This document shows, in pieces, positions 35,666 to 44,690 of a stretch of 64,000 bases of DNA. Within the stretch, counting starts at the first letter, position 1. Each line of letters begins with the position of its first letter. A program made the translations under genes and the position numbers. Source of the stretch: UBA935 sp031556725 (lineage in GTDB: Bacteria; Bacillota; Clostridia; Lachnospirales; Lachnospiraceae); contig JAVBSL010000030.1 in NCBI GenBank assembly GCA_031556725.1, positions 74,226-138,225 on the forward strand, given 5' to 3'. Under the pieces are notes generated by a model, which had not been told where the DNA came from, searched no databases, and was given only the letters and a program-made list of their open reading frames with translations.

Positions 35666-36703
35666 ATGAATATAGTGGTACTTGCAGGAGGAATCAGCCC
35701 GGAACGGGATGTTTCTTTAAGCTCGGGAACGATGATATACAGGGCTCTTAAGGAAAACGGACATCAGGCTATTTTGGTGGATGTATATCTGGGATATGAA
35801 ACTGCTTTGAATGAATCCCTGAAGGATGTTTTTGAAAAAGAAGAAGACTGGGCGAAAGAAATTAAGGCTGTCGGGGTGGAAAATCCCGATATTGAAGCAA
35901 TCAAGGCAATGCGTGCGGATGGCGGCAAGAACTTTTTCGGTCCAAATGTAATTGCCCTTTGCCAAACCGCTGATGTGGTATTTATGGCTTTGCATGGGGA
36001 AAGCGGTGAAAATGGCAAGATCCAGGCCTGCTTTGACCTGATGGGAGTTACTTATACAGGAACTGATTTTGTCAGTTCGGCACTGGCCATGGATAAAGGG
36101 CTGGCCAAGGAGCTGTTTCGGTATCATGGAATACCAACACCTGCCGGTATCAGTTTGAAAAAAGGTGAGATCGCAAAAGAACAGGTTGCGTATCCCTGTA
36201 TCGTTAAAGTAAATAGCGGCGGTTCCAGCGTAGGGGTCTATATTGCTCAAAATAAGGCGGAATATGAAAAAGCACTGGCAGAGGCTTTCTGCTATGAGGA
36301 TGAAGTAATTGTGGAACAATATATACAGGGCCGGGAGTTTTCGGTAGGAGTGATGGCGGGAGAAGCCCTTCCGGTGATTGAAATTGCTCCTTTGCAGGGA
36401 TTTTATGATTATAAGAATAAGTATCAGGCGGGCAGTGCCATTGAAACCTGTCCGGCGGACCTTTCCGAAGAAAAGACCAGGGAAATGCAGCAATGTGCAG
36501 AAAAGGTATTCCAGGTGCTGCGGCTTAAAAATTATGCCCGAATGGATTTTATGATGGATGCTAAAGGTCAGCTTTTCTGCCTGGAAGCCAATACTCTGCC
36601 GGGAATGACACCCACTTCTCTGTTGCCTCAGGAAGCGGCAGCAGTGGGGATTTCCTTTGCCCAGCTTTGTGAAAAGATTATGGCATCGGCTTTATCATTA
36701 TAA
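35666..36703 (+). CDS. ddl: D-alanine--D-alanine ligase
   Basis: A 345-residue ATP-grasp ligase that makes D-Ala-D-Ala for peptidoglycan. It shows 'LAGGISPERDVSLSSG' at the N-terminus, 'FMALHGESGENGKIQACFDLMGVTYTGTD' in parts, the ATP-grasp loop 'VKVNSGGSSVGVY', and 'CLEANTLPGMTPTSLLP' with the metal-binding Glu and Asn. The residue in the substrate-specifying loop after the helix is a Tyr/Phe-type context, pointing to D-Ala-D-Ala rather than D-lactate, though this is a reading by eye. murF follows by 24 nt. Confidence 0.93.
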   Translation: MNIVVLAGGISPERDVSLSSGTMIYRALKENGHQAILVDVYLGYETALNESLKDVFEKEEDWAKEIKAVGVENPDIEAIKAMRADGGKNFFGPNVIALCQTADVVFMALHGESGENGKIQACFDLMGVTYTGTDFVSSALAMDKGLAKELFRYHGIPTPAGISLKKGEIAKEQVAYPCIVKVNSGGSSVGVYIAQNKAEYEKALAEAFCYEDEVIVEQYIQGREFSVGVMAGEALPVIEIAPLQGFYDYKNKYQAGSAIETCPADLSEEKTREMQQCAEKVFQVLRLKNYARMDFMMDAKGQLFCLEANTLPGMTPTSLLPQEAAAVGISFAQLCEKIMASALSL

Positions 36704-36727
36704 TAAATAACAGGAGAAGAGTTCCTT

Positions 36728-38104
36728 ATGAAGAATATGACGTTGCTTAACATTGCAAAGGCCTGCGGAAGTGAGCTAAAAGGCAGCACAACAGAAGAAA
36801 CAGTTACGGGAGTAGTGTTAGATTCCCGTTTGATTCAGGAAGGAAATCTTTTTATTGCAACCAAAGGCGAAAAGGTCGATGGACATAGTTTTATTCCCCA
36901 GGTAGCAGCAAAAGGAGCAGCGGCCGTGGTCTGCGAGGAAGTACCGGAAGCGGATATTCCTTATATCCTGGTGGAGGATTCTTTTCAGGCACTGAAGGAT
37001 ATTGCGGCTTTTTACCGGCAGCAGTTATCCATTCCGGTGGTGGGTATTACCGGCAGTGTGGGAAAGACCAGTACCAAGGAATTCATCGGGGCAGTACTTG
37101 GGGAAAAATACCGGGTTCTTAAAACCGAAGGAAACTATAATAACGAAGTAGGGTTGCCCCTGACAGTATTACGCATCCGGGAAGAACATCAGGCAGCGGT
37201 ACTGGAAATGGGGATCAGTGATTTTGGCGAGATGCACCGGTTATCGGCCATAGCGCAGCCGGATATTTGCGTCCTTACCAATATCGGACAATGCCATTTG
37301 GAAAATCTGGGCAGCAGAGAAGGCATTTTAAAAGCGAAAACAGAGATATTTGATTATATGAAGGAAGATGGTTTTGTCTGTGTGAACGGTGATGATGATA
37401 TGCTTGCTGCTGTTGACAAAGTGAAGGGGAAAAAGCCTTTTTGTTTTGGTATCGGTCCGGCTAACCGGGTGTATGCGGAGAAAATTGAAAACAGAGGACT
37501 TCTTGGCAGTAAAGCGGTTATTCATGTGGAGGATGATTCTTTTACAGTAGAGATTCCTTTGCCCGGTGAGCATATGATATATAATGCTTTGGCAGCAGTA
37601 TGTGTGGGCAGTCTCTTAGGTGTAAAAAAAGAAGAGATGATAAAAGGAATCGGTCATCTGCAGGCAGTCGGGGGCAGAAGTAATGTGATCAAATTGCCGG
37701 CAGGTATTCTTATTGATGATTGTTATAATGCCAATCCGGTATCCATGAAGGCAGCCCTGGATTTACTGCAATTGGCGCCCTTTAGAAAAGTAGCGGTACT
37801 GGGGGATATGTTTGAACTGGGAGAAGGAGAAGCCTCCATGCATGAAGAAATCGGCCGGTATGCCATGAGCCTGGGAACGGATGTGCTGATCTGCATCGGC
37901 AAGCTTTCGGAGCATATGTATCAGGCGGCTAAAGAGATGGTAAATAGAAACGCCGTTCACTATTTTTCTGACAAGCAAAGCTTTCTGGAAAAAGCAAACG
38001 GCATCTTAAAGCCGGAAGACACGGTTCTTTTTAAAGCCTCTCACGGAATGGCTTTTGAAACACTGGTAACGGAATTTCAGACCAGCTCTTTGTTTTTAAA
38101 ATAA
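36728..38104 (+). CDS. murF: UDP-N-acetylmuramoyl-tripeptide--D-alanyl-D-alanine ligase
   Basis: A 458-residue Mur ligase that adds the D-Ala-D-Ala made by the upstream gene product to UDP-MurNAc-tripeptide. N-terminal MurF domain 'GVVLDSRLIQEGNLFIATKGEKVDGH' in parts, central P-loop 'VGITGSVGKTSTKEFI', 'EGNYNNEVGLPLTVL', and C-terminal domain with 'IDDCYNANPVSMKAAL' and 'LGDMFELGE'. Co-oriented with ddl in a two-gene unit. The 3' end overlaps the convergent plsC by 28 nt. Confidence 0.95.
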   Translation: MKNMTLLNIAKACGSELKGSTTEETVTGVVLDSRLIQEGNLFIATKGEKVDGHSFIPQVAAKGAAAVVCEEVPEADIPYILVEDSFQALKDIAAFYRQQLSIPVVGITGSVGKTSTKEFIGAVLGEKYRVLKTEGNYNNEVGLPLTVLRIREEHQAAVLEMGISDFGEMHRLSAIAQPDICVLTNIGQCHLENLGSREGILKAKTEIFDYMKEDGFVCVNGDDDMLAAVDKVKGKKPFCFGIGPANRVYAEKIENRGLLGSKAVIHVEDDSFTVEIPLPGEHMIYNALAAVCVGSLLGVKKEEMIKGIGHLQAVGGRSNVIKLPAGILIDDCYNANPVSMKAALDLLQLAPFRKVAVLGDMFELGEGEASMHEEIGRYAMSLGTDVLICIGKLSEHMYQAAKEMVNRNAVHYFSDKQSFLEKANGILKPEDTVLFKASHGMAFETLVTEFQTSSLFLK

Positions 38105-38826
38105 GTATCAGCAATGATTTTTTGCACATGTTCACCGATGCGTTTCTTTTCCTCCTTGGAAAGCTGGTCAAGCAGGATAGGCTTGCCGTACTCGATGACA
38201 ACATGTGCTTTTTTTATTTTCGGCAGATGATCTTCAAAAATGGCAGCAGAATTGTTAATGCTCATGGGAATGATGGGACAGCCGGATTTTTCAGCAATCT
38301 TGAAGCTGCCGTCATGAAAGGGTAAAAAAGTATCATTTACTTTATTGCGGGTACCTTCGGGGAAAATGCAGATGGAGATGCCGTTTTTCACTTTATCAAT
38401 GCCGGTGAGAATGGTTTTCAAGCCCTCCTTGATATTATCCCGGTCCAAAAAGAGACAATGGAGGTTTTTCATCCAGTTTTTTAATAAAGGATAGCGAAGC
38501 ATTTCCTTCTTGGCAACATAGCCGGTAGGACGGGGAACCCGGACATAGGTCAGCAGAATATCAAAATAGCTGCGATGGTTGCCTACATATAAAACGGCAG
38601 TATCCAGAGGAACATTTTCTTTCCCTAAAACAGTAACGGCAGTGCCGGCCAGCCATAAGCAGACGCGGAAGGCCCAATTGACAATGGCCAGGGAACTGCG
38701 GTTTTTTATATCCATATTGAATTGCCCGATAATCCATTCGATGATGAGAAGGGGAATGCTGAAAATCAAAAACAATACCACAAAAGTTGCTACGAGTATA
38801 AATCTAATCATATTAATAATGTCCAA
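38077..38826 (-). CDS. plsC: 1-acyl-sn-glycerol-3-phosphate acyltransferase
   Basis: A 249-residue lysophosphatidate acyltransferase of phospholipid synthesis. An N-terminal membrane helix (about residues 5-30) is followed by the acyltransferase motifs: NHxxxD as 'NHRSYFD', 'FLDRDN', and 'FPEGTRNK', then 'IIPMSI'. Length is normal. It converges on murF with a 28-nt overlap of coding sequence. The upstream region carries an array of palindromic 10-11-mers. Confidence 0.9.
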   Translation of the reverse strand: MDIINMIRFILVATFVVLFLIFSIPLLIIEWIIGQFNMDIKNRSSLAIVNWAFRVCLWLAGTAVTVLGKENVPLDTAVLYVGNHRSYFDILLTYVRVPRPTGYVAKKEMLRYPLLKNWMKNLHCLFLDRDNIKEGLKTILTGIDKVKNGISICIFPEGTRNKVNDTFLPFHDGSFKIAEKSGCPIIPMSINNSAAIFEDHLPKIKKAHVVIEYGKPILLDQLSKEEKKRIGEHVQKIIADTYFKNKELV

Positions 38827-38846
38827 GCCTTTCTTATAATCTATGT

Positions 38847-38882
38847 AATGTATTGTAATACATTGCTATTATAATACATTGC
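38847..38882. promoter_or_regulatory. Palindrome and direct repeats in the plsC/GT2 divergent region
   Basis: AATGTATT-GT-AATACATT (38847-38864) is a 16-of-18 palindrome. Its right half belongs to TAATACATTGC (38856-38866), which repeats exactly at 38872-38882. The layout suggests cooperative binding of a dimeric regulator between the divergent plsC and GT2 genes. Confidence 0.45.
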
Positions 38883-38961
38883 AAGGGAAAAGAATAGACG
38901 GATATAGTAAAATCTGTTAAAATAGGCATAATATTACTAATTGACGAAGGTAGGGTCTGGA

Positions 38962-39897
38962 ATGGACAAAATAGCAGTATTGATACCATGTTATAACGAA
39001 GAAAAAACGATTGCCAAGGTGGTTGCGGATGCAAAAACGGCTCTGCCCGAGGCAACGATTTATGTATATGATAATAATTCCAAGGACCGTACCGTAGAGC
39101 TTGCTCAGGCCGCTGGAGCGGTAATCCGCAGGGAATACATGCAGGGAAAAGGTAATGTGATCCGCCGGATGTTTCGGGAAGTAGAAGCGGAGTGTTATAT
39201 TATGGTGGATGGTGACGACACATATCCTATGGAATATGCTGCCCGGATGGCGGACAGGGTGTTAAGCTATAATGCCGATATGGTAGTGGGGGACAGGCTT
39301 TCTTCCACTTATTTTACCGAAAACAAAAGACCTTTTCACAATATGGGGAACAGTCTGGTACGAAACACCATCAATCGCTTATTCGGCTGTGAAATTAAGG
39401 ACATTATGACCGGTTTCCGGGCTTTTAGCTATGGGTTTGTTAAGACCTTTCCGGTACTGTCCAAGGGGTTTGAAATCGAAACCGAGATGACCATTCATGC
39501 GGTTTATAACAATATGCAGATTGATAATGTGATCGTGGATTATCGTGACCGTCCGGAAGGCAGTGAATCCAAGTTAAATACCTATGCGGATGGCATTAAG
39601 GTGTTGAAAACCATAATGAGTCTTTACAAAGATTATAAGCCGTTAGGGTTTTTTACCATGTTTGCATGTTTGCTGGCATTGTTTTCGGTAGGCTTTTTTA
39701 TTCCGGTATTTGTAGAATATTGGGAGACGGGACTGGTAATGAAGTTCCCTACTTTGATCGTGTGCGGCTTTGTGATGATGGCAGCAATTCAATCTTTTTT
39801 TGCGGGATTGATATTATCCAATATGGCTCTTAAGAACCGCCGGGATTTTGAATATCGTTACAATCTGGTAAATAAGCATGTAGGAGCTAAGCAATGA
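38962..39897 (+). CDS. Family 2 glycosyltransferase with C-terminal membrane helices (YkoT/DPM1-like)
   Basis: A 311-residue GT2 enzyme. The GT-A fold shows 'VLIPCYNEEKTIAKVV' and the metal site 'MVDGDDTYP', with 'DIMTGFRAFSYGF' later. Two C-terminal helices (about residues 228-250 and 265-290) anchor it. This form transfers sugars to polyprenyl phosphate. ATG 38962 fits the family N-terminus better than TTG 38941. Its stop overlaps the next start (ATGA), and it heads a four-gene operon running to 44402. Confidence 0.85.
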   Translation: MDKIAVLIPCYNEEKTIAKVVADAKTALPEATIYVYDNNSKDRTVELAQAAGAVIRREYMQGKGNVIRRMFREVEAECYIMVDGDDTYPMEYAARMADRVLSYNADMVVGDRLSSTYFTENKRPFHNMGNSLVRNTINRLFGCEIKDIMTGFRAFSYGFVKTFPVLSKGFEIETEMTIHAVYNNMQIDNVIVDYRDRPEGSESKLNTYADGIKVLKTIMSLYKDYKPLGFFTMFACLLALFSVGFFIPVFVEYWETGLVMKFPTLIVCGFVMMAAIQSFFAGLILSNMALKNRRDFEYRYNLVNKHVGAKQ

Positions 39898-41642
39898 AAA
39901 TAGTAAAGACGTACTGGTATTTGATTTTGATGGGGTTGTTTTTGGTATTTGCAGCAGGGGTTTTTGTAATTTTTGGTGAGGGAAGTTATATTGCGGTCCA
40001 TGATAATCTGGACTTATTTATTCCCCAGTACCAGATGATGAAGGACACGGGAACATTTTGGGCCAGGGGCGCAGAGGTTCCCTTTTTAGGTGGTATCAGC
40101 AGAGATAATCTGCCGGCGGAGTTCTCCTTATACACCATGCTGTATATGATAATGCCGGCATATGCTGCTTATGTTACGGGATATATATTAAAAATTATAA
40201 TTGCAACAGGTTCCTGGTATCTGCTGGCAAAAGACTGGTTTGGAGAAAACGATCAGACCTATCGTCCTTTGATTTGTCTGGTGGGTTTTACCTATGGTAT
40301 TTTAAATCTGTTTCCTAATTTTGGAATTCCCTTTGCGTCGATTCCGTTGGTTGTTTTCCTGCTAAGGCGGATTTATCTGGAAGAAACCATAAAAAAAGCG
40401 GGGAAATGGTATGCGGCACTGCTTTTCTACCCGCTGCTATCCTACTTTTCTTACTTTGGATTGTTTATTCTGGCATATTTAGTAGTGGCGGTTATCTGGC
40501 TCAGCATTAAGAATAAGAAAATATGCTGGCAACTGATTATTGCTGTAATGGTCTTGGTAGCGGGCTGTGTGGGCTGCGAATATCGCCTTTTTGGACAGAT
40601 GCTTTTCAGTGATACGGTCTCTATCCGCTCCACCATGGTGGCGGGTTCCTATTCCTTTAGTGAAATAGTGAAAGAGATCTGGTCAGTCTGGAAAGAAGGG
40701 ATGTTTCATGCAGAGAGTGTGCATACCTGGCTGGTGCTTCCGGTGTGTGTGATTTATTTTCTGGTATTAAATATTTCCTACATCAGACAAAAAAATGTAA
40801 AAGGAATTTTTCATGATATCTATAATCTACTAGCCCTGATATTGGTTTTTAACAGTGTTGTTTACGGATTGTATTACTGGGAGGGATTTCGGATGGTGGT
40901 GGAAACTATTTGCCCACCCTTAACCGGATGGCAGTTTAACCGGACGGTGTTTTTCAGTCCCTTTGTATGGTATGCGTCGTTCTTTCTGGTGTTAAAAAGG
41001 CTGTACGACGGGGAGAAGAAATGGTGGAAGGGATATGCCAATCTTCTGACACTGGCAAGTATTGCAGTTGTTATGTTGTCGGGAACAAGGTATAATGATT
41101 TATATCATACCTGCTACTATAAGACCTTTGAGATCATGAAAGGGAAGGCATCCGATCAGCTTAGCTTTCAGGAGTTCTACTCGGAAGAACTGTTTGAAGC
41201 GGCAAAAAAGGAGATTGACTATCAGGGAGAGTGGACGGCAGCCTACGGATTTTATCCGGCGGTATTGGAATACAACGGGATTGCCGGTTTGGACGGGTAT
41301 TTGGGATTTTATTCCCAGGAATATAAAGATGCTTTCCGAAAGGTCATTGCACCGGCACTGGAGAGGATGCCGGCCAGCAAAACGTATTTTGATGAGTGGG
41401 GTGCCAGGGTAAATCTTTATTCCGGGGAATATCTGTCGGCAATCAGTGCGGTTAAGAATCCACCGGTTACCGAGGATGTTTTGTATATAAATAAGGAGGC
41501 CTTTAAGGCTTTAGGCGGCCGGTATATTTTTTCCAGAGTACTTTTTACAAATGAGAAAGAAGCAGGTGTGGAGCTGAAGATGGAAATGCAGGGAAGCCAA
41601 TATGATTCCCCCTACAGCTTATACGTGTATGAGGTGAACTAG
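39894..41642 (+). CDS. Multi-spanning membrane protein (DUF6044/YkoS-like)
   Basis: A 582-residue protein with about 10-11 predicted helices and a 180-residue C-terminal soluble domain. The first loop has 'VHDNLDLFIPQYQMMKDTG', with an acidic motif ('HDN-D') of the kind seen in polyprenyl-sugar-dependent GT-C glycosyltransferases. It follows a GT2 gene with a 4-nt overlap, the same order as Bacillus ykoT-ykoS. Family assignment is by resemblance of the N-terminal region. A likely role is use of the lipid-linked sugar made by the upstream enzyme on an extracellular acceptor. Confidence 0.6.
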   Translation: MKIVKTYWYLILMGLFLVFAAGVFVIFGEGSYIAVHDNLDLFIPQYQMMKDTGTFWARGAEVPFLGGISRDNLPAEFSLYTMLYMIMPAYAAYVTGYILKIIIATGSWYLLAKDWFGENDQTYRPLICLVGFTYGILNLFPNFGIPFASIPLVVFLLRRIYLEETIKKAGKWYAALLFYPLLSYFSYFGLFILAYLVVAVIWLSIKNKKICWQLIIAVMVLVAGCVGCEYRLFGQMLFSDTVSIRSTMVAGSYSFSEIVKEIWSVWKEGMFHAESVHTWLVLPVCVIYFLVLNISYIRQKNVKGIFHDIYNLLALILVFNSVVYGLYYWEGFRMVVETICPPLTGWQFNRTVFFSPFVWYASFFLVLKRLYDGEKKWWKGYANLLTLASIAVVMLSGTRYNDLYHTCYYKTFEIMKGKASDQLSFQEFYSEELFEAAKKEIDYQGEWTAAYGFYPAVLEYNGIAGLDGYLGFYSQEYKDAFRKVIAPALERMPASKTYFDEWGARVNLYSGEYLSAISAVKNPPVTEDVLYINKEAFKALGGRYIFSRVLFTNEKEAGVELKMEMQGSQYDSPYSLYVYEVN

Positions 41643-41645
41643 AAA

Positions 41646-43535
41646 ATGAAGATTAAAAAGTGGCAGAAAAAAGCGGCACTTTTATGTAGCCTGATGGTGT
41701 TGGTGGGCAGTATCTTACCGGCAGCAGCGGCAGAAAAGGAACATTCCGGCAAAACCTGGACCCAGATGAAGGACGTAGATTATGACTATGAGATCATTGA
41801 CGGTCGTATTGAAAGAATGGCGGAGCTGGTCAAAGAGGCAGAGGAGTATGACAAGGCTGATCAGGAGCAGGAAGTACTGGAACTGTATCAGCAGTTCATT
41901 GAGGATGTGAATCTACTGGAGACTTGCTATGCGGCTGCTATGATTTTTCGTTATGGTGATGTAGAGAATGACAGTTATATGGCCAGGGAAGAAAAGGCTT
42001 ATAAGGATTATTTGGACTTGACAGATAAAATTTTGGTGGTTATGGGTGATGCATTAAGGTCGCCATATAAAGATTGTTTGAGCCGGATAATCCCTGAAAA
42101 AATTCAGGAAGAATTTCTTGATTATCAGAAGATGACTGATCGGGAAAAGCAGTTGGAGGAGCGGAAGGCCAGTTTGGTTCAGGAGTATGACAAGTTGTAC
42201 ATACAGGAATATTCGGTGATCATTGACGGAGTAGAATGGAATTTTGATAATGTGTATACCAGTGATGCAGATTATGAAATCAGGCTGAAGGCTTTTGATG
42301 AATTGCAGCGGGTAAAGAATGAAGCGCTGTCAGGGATTTATCAGGAGTTGATAGCACTTAATATCGAGCAGGCAGAGATTAATGGATACGATAATTATCT
42401 GGATTTTGCCATGAAAGAGGTATATGGAAGAGAATACTCGGCCGAGGATGTAGATATATTGTTTGATGAAATCAAGCAGTATGCCAGGTTTGTTAACGAA
42501 GATCTGGAAGCAATATATGGTGGTCTGGATTACGAGGAGCTGGAGAAAATTGACAGTAGTTCCGAAAAGATATTAGATGCCCTTGAACCTTACATGGGAA
42601 GAATTGATAATGACATGCAGCAGACATATGACTATATGCGTACTCATGAGCTTGTGGACATCGATCCGAGCAGCAGCAAGGGGGAGGTAGGCTTTACTAC
42701 AGATTTACGTTTTTTTGGGGAAGCATATGTTTTTTATAATCCAAATGAGAGCTACTATGACTATGGGGTGATGGTTCATGAATTCGGTCATTTCTACGGT
42801 GCGTTTTGTAAGGAAACACCGGCGCTGTATGGAGATGATGATTTGGATGTTTGTGAGATTCAATCTCAGGGTTTGCAAATGTTGTTTTATGAATATACCG
42901 ATGAGCTGTTTGGGGAAAAAGCCGGACAGGCATTTAATGTGATGCAAATAGGTGATATGATGCAAACCGGTATTTTTTATCAGGCCATGATATCCGAGTT
43001 TGAAATGACGGTTTATCGGAATCCGGATATGTCCGTTCAGGAGATGAACCGTCTTTATGCCCGGTTGGATCGGGAATATGGGTTTGGATTTGCTGGTGAT
43101 AATGAAGAGTTTTATAGTTGGGTGCAGGTTCCTCATATCTACCAATCTCCGCTATACTGTGTCAGCTATGTAGTATCGGCACTATCGGCATTGGATTTAT
43201 TTACCATTGCGCAAACGGACAGGGAGCAGGCACTGGACAGTTATATGAAAGTGGCCAAGCTGCCTTACACAGTGAGCTATGAAGAAGCCGTCAAGCTATG
43301 CGGTTTGAGGGATATTTTTGAGCCGGGAGTGACAGGAGAGATATTGCAGGAAACCATGGATTTGCTGCCCCAGCCCAGTCCTTATGAAGAAATCGGCTTA
43401 TATTTTATGTGGGTGATATTAAGCGTCTCCGGAGTGCTGACGGTTGCCGGTGTAGTGACAGGTATCGTTGTACTTTGCGGGAAACGCCGAACGATTATCA
43501 AAAAAGAGCATATGGTAAAAGAAGAAATACTTTAG
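41646..43535 (+). CDS. Secreted, membrane-anchored M3-family oligopeptidase
   Basis: A 629-residue zinc metallopeptidase. A Sec-type signal peptide ends near residue 29 ('LPAAAAE'). The PepF/M3 catalytic helix is 'VHEFGHFYGAF' (HExxH 378-382) with the downstream Glu ligand in 'CEIQSQGLQM'. A C-terminal helix (about residues 592-615) and a basic tail suggest that it stays on the outer membrane face. Most M3 oligopeptidases are cytosolic, so export is unusual. It starts 3 nt after the DUF6044-like gene and precedes an NlpC/P60 gene by 9 nt. Confidence 0.82.
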   Translation: MKIKKWQKKAALLCSLMVLVGSILPAAAAEKEHSGKTWTQMKDVDYDYEIIDGRIERMAELVKEAEEYDKADQEQEVLELYQQFIEDVNLLETCYAAAMIFRYGDVENDSYMAREEKAYKDYLDLTDKILVVMGDALRSPYKDCLSRIIPEKIQEEFLDYQKMTDREKQLEERKASLVQEYDKLYIQEYSVIIDGVEWNFDNVYTSDADYEIRLKAFDELQRVKNEALSGIYQELIALNIEQAEINGYDNYLDFAMKEVYGREYSAEDVDILFDEIKQYARFVNEDLEAIYGGLDYEELEKIDSSSEKILDALEPYMGRIDNDMQQTYDYMRTHELVDIDPSSSKGEVGFTTDLRFFGEAYVFYNPNESYYDYGVMVHEFGHFYGAFCKETPALYGDDDLDVCEIQSQGLQMLFYEYTDELFGEKAGQAFNVMQIGDMMQTGIFYQAMISEFEMTVYRNPDMSVQEMNRLYARLDREYGFGFAGDNEEFYSWVQVPHIYQSPLYCVSYVVSALSALDLFTIAQTDREQALDSYMKVAKLPYTVSYEEAVKLCGLRDIFEPGVTGEILQETMDLLPQPSPYEEIGLYFMWVILSVSGVLTVAGVVTGIVVLCGKRRTIIKKEHMVKEEIL

Positions 43536-43544
43536 GAGAATGGT

Positions 43545-44402
43545 ATGCGGTTTGGAGTATGCAATAAACCGATTGTATCACTTTATGAGACCCGGGAATT
43601 TTGTGAGGGTCGGCTGGAAGCAGTAGCCGGCGTTGCTGATGAACTGTTATATGGGTGGACTTGCCGGATTATGGAGGAAACCGGTGTTTGCCTGAAGGTA
43701 ATTACGGAATATGGATATACAGGATATGTACGAAGAGAGGATATGGTGGTATATACCAGAAAGCAAGGGCTTCCCGAACATATTCCGATGCGGTATGTTA
43801 ACCGGAATTTTGTTGATATCCTGAGTATGCCCAAGGTTCAGGGCAAGGTACTTATTACATTATATCGCGGCAGTTATGTAAGAGTTTCGGATTCTTTTTT
43901 CAGTGAGGACGGCTGGGTTGAAATTATTCTGAATAACGGAAATGTCGGTTATGTGCAGGGCGTTATGCTGAAAGAGCGGGAGCGGCCGGAAAAACCGGAA
44001 CGGGAAGTGTTCTCGCAGGATATAGAATTTCGCAGGAAAATAGTAAACAGTGCCATGGCTTATATGGGGGTTCAGTATCGTTGGGGAGGAAAAACCCCTT
44101 TGGGACTTGACTGCTCGGGGCTTGCTTTTATGAGTTATTTTGAAAATGGAATATTTATTTTTCGGGATTCCCGGATCAAAGAGGGATATCCCATCAAAAA
44201 AATTCCCAATCATATGATGGATAAAGGGGATTTACTGTACTTTCCCGGTCATGTGGCGATTTATATGGGTGATGGGAAGTACATTCATGCCACGGCCCAT
44301 AAAAATAGCTATGGGGTGGTGGTAAACAGTCTGTATCCGTGGGATAAGGAATTCCGGACGGACCTGTATGAAAAGCTGTATGCAGTGGGGAGTGTATTTT
44401 AA
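43545..44402 (+). CDS. SH3-domain NlpC/P60 cysteine peptidase (YkfC-like)
   Basis: A 285-residue protein with two bacterial SH3-like domains (about residues 5-70 and 85-145) and a C-terminal NlpC/P60 domain. Catalytic residues are Cys190 in 'GLDCSGL', His236 in 'PGHVAIYM' and a polar third residue near His248 ('YIHAT'). Domain order matches gamma-D-Glu-L-diamino-acid endopeptidases such as YkfC, which cut peptidoglycan stem peptides. No signal peptide is visible. It closes the GT2-DUF6044-M3-NlpC operon. Confidence 0.85.
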   Translation: MRFGVCNKPIVSLYETREFCEGRLEAVAGVADELLYGWTCRIMEETGVCLKVITEYGYTGYVRREDMVVYTRKQGLPEHIPMRYVNRNFVDILSMPKVQGKVLITLYRGSYVRVSDSFFSEDGWVEIILNNGNVGYVQGVMLKERERPEKPEREVFSQDIEFRRKIVNSAMAYMGVQYRWGGKTPLGLDCSGLAFMSYFENGIFIFRDSRIKEGYPIKKIPNHMMDKGDLLYFPGHVAIYMGDGKYIHATAHKNSYGVVVNSLYPWDKEFRTDLYEKLYAVGSVF

Positions 44403-44415
44403 ATAATTATTAAAA

Positions 44416-44446
44416 GTATGGGAACACTGTTACAGAGGCGACAAAG
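44416..44446 (+). promoter_or_regulatory. Possible sigma-G-type promoter
   Basis: GTATG (44416-44420), a 16-nt spacer, and GGCGACAAAG (44437-44446), which matches GGnnAnAMTR at all fixed positions but one. It lies 32 nt before a 49-codon gene of spore-protein composition. Confidence 0.35.
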
Positions 44447-44477
44447 TCTAAAGGCTTTGGAAGGAGCAGTGTTTTAG

Positions 44478-44627
44478 ATGAAAAATAATAAGAAAACAGA
44501 ACAAAAGAACAGACAGAAGAGCTTGAATGAGTTTAATAGTGTGACCCAAAGTGTAAAGCCTGAAAACCAAAATCAACAGCATAATGTCAGAAAAGAAGGC
44601 ATTGGGCCAATCAATCAACAGAGGTAA
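44478..44627 (+). CDS. 49-residue Lys/Asn/Gln-rich protein, possible small spore protein
   Basis: An ORF of 49 codons with ATG behind AAGGAG (8-nt spacer) and a strong terminator 20 nt past its stop. The product, beginning 'MKNNKKTEQKNRQKSLNEF' and ending 'EGIGPINQQR', is very polar, rich in Lys, Asn and Gln, and has no Cys or Trp. That composition fits minor small acid-soluble spore proteins but no named family was matched. A sigma-G-like promoter lies just upstream. Alternatively it is an unrelated small basic protein. Confidence 0.6.
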   Translation: MKNNKKTEQKNRQKSLNEFNSVTQSVKPENQNQQHNVRKEGIGPINQQR

Positions 44628-44646
44628 GAAAATTCTACCGTATCCA

Positions 44647-44681
44647 AGAGACGAGAACTTGAACTCTCGTCTCTTTTTTTG
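44647..44681. terminator. Terminator after the 49-residue ORF
   Basis: AGAGACGAGA (44647-44656) pairs with TCTCGTCTCT (44665-44674), followed by seven T residues. It lies between convergent genes but has a T tract only on the plus side. Confidence 0.85.
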
Positions 44682-44690
44682 CGTTATTGC

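Noticed and set aside
35717..36493. Minus-strand ORF of 258 codons inside ddl
   Set aside because: Long only because it is antisense to a well-conserved gene; composition is not protein-like.
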